Assembly: GCF_038502225.1 (NCBI RefSeq)
Contig: NC_091298.1
Span: 46,116,318-46,180,317 of the forward strand
DNA from: Cherax quadricarinatus
Taxonomy: Eukaryota; Arthropoda; Malacostraca; Decapoda; Parastacidae
DNA length: 64,000 nucleotides
Reading direction: 5' to 3'
Within the stretch, counting starts at the first letter, position 1, and the number at the start of each line of letters is the position of its first letter. A program made the position numbers and the translations under genes. Shown here one piece after another: positions 56,246 to 64,000 of this stretch. The notes beneath the pieces are model-generated. The model worked only from the letters and a program-made list of their open reading frames with translations. It searched no databases and was not told the origin of the DNA.

Positions 56246-59200
56246 CTTGCTCCCTGGTGCACCTTCCTCACTTGCTCCCTGGTGCACCTATCTCTCTTGC
56301 TCCCTGGTGCACCTGCCTCTCTTGCTCCCTGGTGCACCTGCCTCACTTGCTCCCTGGTGCACCTGCCTCTCTTGCTCCCTGGTGCACCTGTCTCTCTTGC
56401 TCCTTGGTGCACCTCTCTCTCTTTCTCACTGGTGCACCTGCGTCACTTGCTCCCTGGTGTGCCTGTCTCTCTTGCTTCCTGGTGCACCTGTCTCTCTCGC
56501 TCCCTAGTGCACCTGCATCTCTTGCTTACTGGTGCACCTGTCTCCCTTGCTCCCTGGTGCACCTGCATCTCTTGCTTACTGGTGCACCTGTCTCTCTTGC
56601 TCCCTGGTGCACCTGCATCTCTTGCTTACTGGTGCACATGTCTCTCTTGCTCCCTGATGCACCTGCCTCTCTTGCTCCCTGGTGCACCTGCCTCACTTGC
56701 TCCCTGGTGTACCTGCCTCTCTTGTTTCCTGGTGCACCTGTTTCTCTTGCTCCCTGGTGCATCTGTCTCTCTTGCTCTCTGGTGCACCTGTGTCTCTTTT
56801 TCTCTGGTGCACCTGACTCTGTTGCTCCCTGGTGCACCTGTCTCTCTTGCTCCCTGGTGCACTTGTCTTTCTTGCTCCCTGGTGCACCTGCCTCTCTTGC
56901 TTCCTGGTGCACCTGTCTCTCTTGCTCCCTGGTGCACCTGCATCTCTTGCTTACTGGTGCACCTGTCTCTCTTGCTTATTGGTGCACCTCTCTCTCTTGC
57001 TCCCTGGTGCACCTGCCTCTCTTGCTTCCTTGTGCATCTGTCTCTCTTGCTCCCTGGTGCACCTGCCTCTCTTGCTTCCTGGTGCACCTGTTTCTCTTGC
57101 TCCCTGGTGCACCTGTCTCTTTTGCTTCCTGGTGCACCTGTCTCTCTTGCTCTCTGGTGCACCTATGTCTCTTGCTCTCTGGTGCACCTGACTCTGTTGC
57201 TCTTTGGTGCACCTGTCTCTCTTGCTCCCTGGTGCACCTGCCTCTCTTGCTTCCTGGTGCACCTGTCTCTCTTGCTCCCTGGTGCACCTGCATCTCTTGC
57301 TTCCTGGTGCACCTGTTTCTCTTGCTCCCTGGTGCACCTGTCTCTCTTGCTTCCTGGTTCTCCTCTCTCTCTTGCTCCCTGGCGCATCTGTCTCTCTTGC
57401 TCCCTGGTGCACCTGCATCTTTTGCTTACTGGTGCATCTGTCTCTCTTGCTCCCTGGTGCATCTGTCTCTCTTGCTCCCTGGTGCACCTGTCTCTCTTGC
57501 TCCCTGGTGCACCTGCCTCTCTTGCTTCCTGGTGCACCTGCCTCTCTTGCTCCCTAGTGCACCTGTTTCTCTTGTCCCTGGTGTACCTGTTTCTCTTGCT
57601 CCCTGGTGCATCTGTCTCTCGTGTTCCCTGGTACACCTGTTTCTCTTGCTCCCTGGTGCACCTGCCTCTCTTGCTTCCTGGTGCACCCGCCTCTCTTGCT
57701 CCCTGGTGCACTTGTCTCTCTTGCTCCCTGGTGCACCTGCCTCTCTTGCTTCCTGGTGCACCTGCCTCTCTTGCTCCCTAGTGCACCTGTCTCTCTTGTT
57801 CCCTGGTGCACCTGTCTCTCTTGCTCCCTGGTGCACCTATCTCTCGCTCCCTGGTGCACCTGTCTCTCTTGTTCCCTGGTGCACCTGTCTCTCTTGTTCC
57901 CTGGTGCACCTGTCATTCTTGCTCCCTGGTGCACCTGTCTCTCTTGTTCCCTGGTGCACCTGTCTCTCTTGTTCCCTGGTGCACCTGTCATTCTTGCTCC
58001 CTGGTGCACCTGTCTCTCTTGTTCCCTGGTGCACCTGTCTCTCTTGTTCCCTGGTGCACCTGTCTCTCTTGTTCCCTGGTGCACCTGTCATTCTTGCTCC
58101 CTGGTGCACCTGTCTCTCTTGTTCCCTGGTGCACCTGTCTCTCTTGTTCCCTGGTGCACCTGTCTCTCTTGTTCCCTGGTGCACCTGTCTCTCTTGTTCC
58201 CTGGTGCACCTGTCATTCTTGCTCCCTGGTGCACCTGTCTCTCTTGTTCCCTGGTGCACCTGTCTCTCTTGTTCCCTGGTGCACCTGTCATTCTTGCTCC
58301 CTGGTGCACCTGTCTCTCTTGTTCCCTGGTGCACCTGTCTCTCTTGTTCCCTGGTGCACCTGTCTCTCTTGTTCCCTGGTGCACCTGTCATTCTTGCTCC
58401 CTGGTGCACCTGTCTCTCTTGTTCCCTGGTGCACCTGTCTCTCTTGTTCCCTGGTGCACCTGTCATTCTTGCTCCCTGGTGCACCTGTCTCTCTTGTTCC
58501 CTGGTGCACCTGTCTCTCTTGTTCCCTGGTGCACCTGTCTCTCTTGTTCCCTGGTGCACCTGTCTCTCTTGTTCCCTGGTGCACCTGTCTCTCTTGCTCC
58601 CTGGTGCACCTGTCTCTCTTGTTCCCTGGTGCACCTGTCTCTCTTGTTCCCTGGTGCACCTGTCTCTCTTGCTCCCTGGTGCACCTGTCTCTCTTGTTCC
58701 CTGGTGCACCTGTCTCTCTTGCTCCCTGGTGCACCTGTCTCTCTTGCTCCCTGGTGCACCTGTCTCTCTTGCTCCCTGGTGCACCTGTCTCTCTTGCTCC
58801 CTGGTGCACCTGTCTCTCTTGCTCCCTGGTGCACCTGTCTCTCTTGCTCCCTGGTGCACCTGTCTCTCTTGCTCCCTGGTGCACCTGTCTCTCTTGATCC
58901 CTGGTGCACCTGTCTCTCTTGCTCCCTGGTGCACCTGTCTCTCTTGTTCCCTGGTGCACCTGTCTCTCTTGTTCCCTGGTGCACCTGTCTCTCTTGCTCC
59001 CTGGTGCACCTGTCTCTCTTGCTCCCTGGTGCACCTGTCTCTCTTGCTCCCTGGTGCACCTGTCTCTCTTGCTCCCTGGTGCACCTGTCTCTCTTGTTCC
59101 CTGGTGCACCTGTCTCTCTTGCTCCCTGGTGCACCTGTCTCTCTTGCTCCCTGGTGCACCTGTCTCTCTTGCTCCCTGGTGCACCTGTCTCTCTTGTTCC

Positions 59201-60025
59201 CTGGTGCACCTGTCTCTCTTGTTCCCTGGTGCACCTGTCTCTCTTGCTCCCTGGTGCACCTGTCTCTCTTGCTCCCTGGTGCACCTGTCTCTCTTGCTCC
59301 CTGGTGCACCTGTCTCTCTTGCTCCCTGGTGCACCTGTCTCTCTTGTTCCCTGGTGCACCTGTCTCTCTTGCTCCCTGGTGCACCTGTCTCTCTTGATCC
59401 CTGGTGCACCTGTCTCTCTGGCTCCCTGGTGCACACGTCTCTCTTGCTCCCTGGTGCACCTGTCTCTCTTGCTCCCTGGTGCACCTGTCTCTCTTGCTCC
59501 CTGGTGCACCTGTCTCTCTTGTTCCCTGGTGCACCTGTCTCTCTTGCTCCCTGGTGCACCTGTCTCTCTTGCTCCCTGGTGCACCTGTCTCTCTTGCTCC
59601 CTGGTGCACCTGTCTCTCTTGCTCCCTGGTGCACCTGTCTCTCTTGTTCCCTGGTGCACCTGTCTCTCTTGCTCCCTGGTGCACCTGTCTCTCTTGCTCC
59701 CTGGTGCACCTGTCTCTCTTGCTCCCTGGTGCACCTGTCTCTCTTGCTCCCTGGTGCACCTGTCTCTCTTGTTCCCTGGTGCACCTGTCTCTCTTGCTCC
59801 CTGGTGCACCTGTCTCTCTTGCTCCCTGGTGCACCTGTCTCTCTTGTTCCCTGGTGCAACTGTCTCTCTTGCTCCCTGGTGCACCTATCTCTCGCTCCCT
59901 GGTGCACCTGTCTCTCTTGTTCCCTGGTGCACCTGTCTCTCTTGCTCCCTGGTGCACCTATCTCTCGCTCCCTGGTGCACCTGTCTCTCTTGTTCCCTGG
60001 TGCACCTGTCTCTCTTGCTCCCTGG
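56246..60025. repeat. 25-bp minisatellite, right block, about 150 units
   Basis: Same unit as 52913-53898. Units left of about 57780 are diverged (CATCTCTTGCTTACTGG, TTCCTGG, TCTCTGG); units right of 57850 are nearly identical. The variant CTGTCATTCTTG at 57914, 57989, 58089, 58214, 58289, 58389 and 58464 shows a 300-bp (12-unit) higher-order repeat. Open frames of more than 1,000 codons (SLAPWCTCLSCSLVHLS type) result from a stop-free unit cycling through frames. Confidence 0.97.
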
Positions 60026-60355
60026 TTGATCCTTGTTTTCACATTTTTAAATCGTTTGATAAATTTCTCGCAGACATTCTTGTCGTTTCTCTTGATTTTG
60101 CTTCCATCTTCAGTCTACAAACTGGTTTCTTACTGTTGTCTTTCGTCTGCTGTGACTTAGTTCCCTTTCAGTCTTGCCTTTTCCTGCTGTATAAGTTTTA
60201 CATTTACTCGCTTTACCTCATCTCCCCTTTTACCTTCTTTGGCTTTTCTGATCCTTTTTCTATTTTCTTTTGTTCTTCCCCGCTCGTAATTTTCGTTTTT
60301 CTCCATTTGCATCTGTGCTAGAACCCCGGGTTCTCTGTTTAACATTTTCTCTCCT
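60026..60355. other. Unique spacer, no supported gene
   Basis: A 330-bp T/C-rich stretch between two arrays. The minus strand has a Lys/Arg/Glu-rich frame (60345-60157; NENYERGRTKENRKRIRKAK) that could be a scrap of a LINE linker, but I cannot assign it. Confidence 0.35.
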
Positions 60356-61590
60356 TGTGAGTATGAAGTTCTGGTGTGTGTGCAGGTACCTACCAGCTAG
60401 GTACTTCACCATCTCATACACTGAAGTTCTGGTGTGTGTGCAGGTACCTACCAGCTAGGTACTTCACCATCTCATACACTGAAGTTCTGGTGTGTGTGCA
60501 GGTACCTACCAGCTAGGTACTTCACCATCTCATACACTGAAGTTCTGGTGTGTGTGCTGGTACCTACCAGCTAGGTACTTCACCATCTCATACACTGAAG
60601 TTCTGGTGTGTGTGCAGGTACCTACCAGCTAGGTACTTCACCATCTCATACACTGAAGTTCTGGTGTGTGTGCAGGTACCTACCAGCTAGGTACTTCACC
60701 ATCTCATACACTGAAGTTCTGGTGTGTGTGCAGGTACCTACCAGCTAGGTACTTCACCATCTCATACACTGAAGTTCTGGTGTGTGTGCTGGTACCTACC
60801 AGCTAGGTACTTCACCATCTCATACACTGAAGTTCTGGTGTGTGTGCTGGTACCTACCAGCTAGGTACTTCACCATCTCATACACTGAAGTTCTGGTGTG
60901 TGTGCAGGTACCTACCAGCTAGGTACTTCACCATCTCATACACTGAAGTTCTGGTGTGTGTGCTGGTACCTACCAGCTAGGTACTTCACCATCTCATACA
61001 CTGAAGTTCTGGTGTGTGTGCAGGTACCTACCAGCTAGGTACTTCACCATCTCATACACTGAAGTTCTGGTGTGTGTGCAGGTACCTACCAGCTAGGTAC
61101 TTCACCATCTCATACACTGAAGTTCTGGTGTGTGTGCAGGTACCTACCAGCTAGGTACTTCACCATCTCATACACTGAAGTTCTGGTGTGTGTGCTGGTA
61201 CCTACCAGCTAGGTACTTCACCATCTCATACACTGAAGTTCTGGTGTGTGTGCAGGTACCTACCAGCTAGGTACTTCACCATCTCATACACTGAAGTTCT
61301 GGTGTGTGTGCAGGTACCTACCAGCTAGGTACTTCACCATCTCATACACTGAAGTTCTGGTGTGTGTGCTGGTACCTACCAGCTAGGTACTTCACCATCT
61401 CATACACTGAAGTTCTGGTGTGTGTGCTGGTACCTACCAGCTAGGTACTTCACCATCTCATACACTGAAGTTCTGGTGTGTGTGCAGGTACCTACCAGCT
61501 AGGTACTTCACCATCTCATACACTGAAGTTCTGGTGTGTGTGCAGGTACCTACCAGCTAAGTACTTCACCATCTCATACACTGAAGTTCT
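60356..61590. repeat. 60-bp minisatellite with inverted-repeat core, 21 units
   Basis: Core GTGTGTGTGCAGGTACCTAC then CAGCTAGGTACTTCACCATC, near identical throughout. GTACCTA-CCAGC-TAGGTAC is a 7-bp inverted repeat in each unit, and TGAAGT/ACTTCA nests around it. Units carry GCAGG (A) or GCTGG (T) in the order AAATAAATTATAAATAATTAA. The array continues directly into the LINE tail on its right, so the unit appears to derive from that LINE's 3' UTR. Confidence 0.97.
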
Positions 61591-61800
61591 GAATTATCTC
61601 GTTGACATCATAATGCTGTACGAATGTGTTCCATACTCGAGTCATCCTGGGGATAAATGATCTCAGATGAAGTTGCTGCATTCTGCCCGCTGTTCTCGAA
61701 GTGGAGCCAAGTGTGGTACTTTGAGAATGTTAGTCTTGTACATAACAGTAAGGCCACCCACATCTCTCCTGTGTTCTTTACTCTCTCAAGCAGTCGCAGA
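61591..61800 (-). mobile_element. LINE RT C-terminal scrap
   Basis: Minus strand reads LERV, TNILKVPHLAPLREQRAECS, then in shifted frames MTRVWNTFVQHYDVNEIIQN and NFSV followed by a stop. This is the end of a Jockey/CR1-type RT ORF (..PRMTRVWN.. block). Its 3' UTR leads into the 60-bp array. Confidence 0.7.
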
Positions 61801-61843
61801 TGAGAGGGGGGCAGGCAAACCAAGAAAGTGAAGCATACTCTCT

Positions 61844-61845
<2 letters not shown>

Positions 61846-61888
<43 letters not shown>

Positions 61889-62030
61889 CTCTCTCTCCCC
61901 CTCTCTCCCCTCTCCCCCTCTCTCTCTCTCACTCTCTCTCTCTCTCTCGCTCTCTCTCTCCCCCTCTCTCCCCTCTCCCCCTCTCTTTCCTCCGTCTCTC
62001 TCTCCCCCCTCTCACTCTCTCTCCTTCGTC
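61846..62030. repeat. (CT)n and CCCCTCTC microsatellite
   Basis: CT dinucleotides with two copies of a CGCTCTCTCTCTCCCCCTCT block at about 61885 and 61949 (64-bp offset), showing an internal duplication. Confidence 0.95.
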
Positions 62031-62229
62031 GTGACCTTGACATAATAGCACAAGGTCACTACAGTCGTTACCATCGTATAATTCCTTTAGATTTTCGGTC
62101 TTCCTGTTGGGTGACAATTCCAGCAGTTTGTTTCTTTATCTATGAAGTCTCTCTCTTCTTTCCTTCCTGTTGTTCTTGCTTTTATGCTGTGCTCTCAACA
62201 CTTGCCTTATTACTGTTTCATATTCCCGT
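62031..62229. other. Unique spacer
   Basis: About 200 bp with no recognised feature; the first 60 bp include AAGGTCACTACAGTCGTTAC, possibly transposon-derived, unassigned. Confidence 0.4.
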
Positions 62230-63065
62230 CTTCGTCACCTACTGTTTGGTGAAGGGTTGTAGATCACTACAACCATCACTGCTACTCTTTGGTGATGGGT
62301 TGTAGATCACGACAACCATCACTGCTACTGTTTGGTGATGGGTTGTAGATCATTACAACCATCACTGCTACTGTTTGGTGATGGGTTGTAGACCACTACA
62401 ACCAATACTGCTGCTGTTTGGTGATGGGTTGTAGATCACTACAACCAATACTGCTGCTGTTTGGTGATGGATTGTAGATCACTACAACCATCACTTCTGT
62501 TGTTTGGTGATGGGTCGTAGATAACTACAACCATCACTGCTGCTGTTTGCTGATGGGATGTAGATCACTACAACCATCACTGCTGCTCTTTGGTGATAGG
62601 TTGTATATCACTACAACCATCACTGCTACTGTTAGATGATGGGTTGTAGATCACTACAACCATCACTGCTACTGTTTGGTGATGGGTTGTAGATCACTAC
62701 AACCAATACTGCTGCTGTTTGGTGATGGGTTACAGATCACTTCGACCATCACTGCTTCTGTTTGGTGATGGGCTGTAGATCACTACAACCATCACTGCTG
62801 CTGTTTGGTGATGAGCTGTAGATCACTACAACCAATACTGCTGTTTGGTGATGGGTTGTAGATCACTACAACTAACACTGCTGTTTGGTGATGGGCTGTA
62901 GATCACTACAACCAATACTGCTGTTTTGTGATGATTGTAGATCATTACAACCAATACTGTTGTTTGGTGATGGGTTGTAGGTCACTACAACCATTACTGC
63001 TGCTGTTTAGTGAAGAGTTGTAAATCACTGCAACCAATACTGTTGTTTGGTGATGGGTTGTAGAT
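62230..63065. repeat. 43-bp hairpin-forming minisatellite, about 19 units
   Basis: Core GGTGATGGGTTGTAGATCAC then TACAACCATCACTGCTACTGTTT. Within each unit GTGATG-G-GTTGTAG-ATCA-CTACAAC-CATCAC is a 13-bp inverted repeat with one bulge and a 4-base loop. The stem half GTTGTAG/CTACAAC is kept in most units; CAATAC replaces CATCAC in several, weakening the outer stem. Confidence 0.93.
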
Positions 63066-63109
63066 CCGTAGAATAAGTGCCACATTCCAGGGTGGGGTAC
63101 ATATTACTG

Positions 63110-64000
63110 ATAGTACAACATGACAGGTGATTCAGCAGGTACAACATGACAGGTGAGGTAGCAGGTACGTGACAGATGAGTCAGCAGGTACAACATGATA
63201 GGTGAGGTAGCAGGTACAACATGAGAAGTGATTCAGCAGGTACAACATGACAGATGAGTCAGCAGGTACAACATGACAGGTGAGTCAGCAGGCACAACAT
63301 GATAGTTGACGTAGCAGGTACAACATGACAGGTGAGGTAGCAGGTACAACGTGACAGATAAGTCAGCAGGTACAACATGACAGGTGAGTCAGCAGGCACA
63401 ACATGACATGTGAGGTAGCAGGTACAACATGACGGGTGAGTCAGCAGGTACAACATGACAGGTGAGTTAGCAAGTACAACATGATAGGTGAGGAAGCAGG
63501 TACAACATGACAGATGAGTCAGCAGGTACAACATGGCGGGTGAGTCAGCAGGTACAACATGACAGGTGAGTTAGCAAGTACAACATGATAGGTGACGTAG
63601 CAGGTACAACATGACAGATGAGTCAGCAGGTACAACATGACAGGTGAGTCAGCAGGCACAACATGACAGGTGAGTCAGCAGGTACAACATGATAGGTGAG
63701 GAAGCAGGTACAACATGACAGATGAGTCAGCAGGTACAACATGACAGGTGAGTCAGGAGGTACAACATGACAAGTGAGGTAGTAGATACAACATGACAAG
63801 TGAGGTAGTAGGTACAAAGTGACAGATGAGGCAGCAGGTACAACATGACAGGTGAGTCAGCAAGCACAACAGGACAGGTGAATCAGCAGATACATGATAG
63901 GTGAGTCAGCAGGTACAACATGACAGGTGAGTCAGCAGGCACAACATGACAGGTGAGTCAGCAGGTGCAACATGACAGGTGAGTAGCAGGTACATGATAG
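63110..64000. repeat. 26-bp minisatellite, about 34 units, runs off the right edge
   Basis: Core GCAGGTACAACATGACAGGT then GAGTCA or GAGGTA. About sixteen units hold a perfect TGAGTCA. Each unit also contains the donor-like CAGGTGAGT on plus. Short open frames on minus (SCCTCYLTCHVV type) are by-products. Confidence 0.94.

Noticed and set aside
56203..60029. Frames of up to 1,064 codons in the 25-bp array
   Set aside because: Six overlapping open frames on both strands from one repeat unit; shadows.

Overview
This looks like a piece of a large, repeat-rich invertebrate nuclear genome, most likely a decapod or other malacostracan crustacean. The assignment is inferred from the mix of CR1/Jockey-like and RTE-like LINE remnants, Penelope-like ends, very dense minisatellites, and a Dscam-type gene with spliced exons. 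Nothing prokaryotic is visible: no operons, rRNA or CRISPR. Most long open frames here are by-products of tandem repeats with no stop codon in one or more frames, and I have not called them as genes.

The only cellular gene I can support is a Dscam-family (Down syndrome cell adhesion molecule, immunoglobulin superfamily) gene on the minus strand. Three consecutive exons have canonical AG/GT borders and compatible phases: 27238-27329 (first half of Ig2), 22781-22927 (second half of Ig2) and 16138-16258 (first half of Ig3). The two introns between them are more than nine-tenths tandem repeat. The flanking introns, if no exon was missed, are over 16 kb (downstream) and over 36 kb (upstream) inside this window.

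Layout: 1-15022, a 29/23-bp minisatellite; 15119-16127, a G/T-rich 28-bp array and a (GT)n tract; 16138-27329, the three exons separated by arrays with 19/23, 25, 31, 19, 37 and 30-bp units and a (GA)n tract; 27322-32586, a 41-bp array split by a dead Jockey-superfamily LINE; 32745-34020, a 44-bp array that looks tRNA-SINE derived; 34480-36265, a Penelope-like end and a CR1-like LINE fragment with a nested RTE-like insertion; 36266-46926, arrays with 20, 33, 24, 40 and 52-bp units; 46927-52800, decayed LINEs, a 190-bp palindrome, a (CA)n tract, a Penelope-like end and an exact 255-bp duplication; 52913-60025, a 25-bp array split by a 2.3-kb unidentified insert; 60356-64000, arrays with 60, 43 and 26-bp units plus another LINE tail.

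The most interesting pattern is the relation between Dscam splice sites and repeats. In two of three exons the array just upstream (in transcript direction) is made of copies, or near-copies, of that exon's own 3' splice site, so the pre-mRNA would carry tens to more than a hundred decoy acceptors. The downstream sides carry long CA or CU tracts close to the donors.
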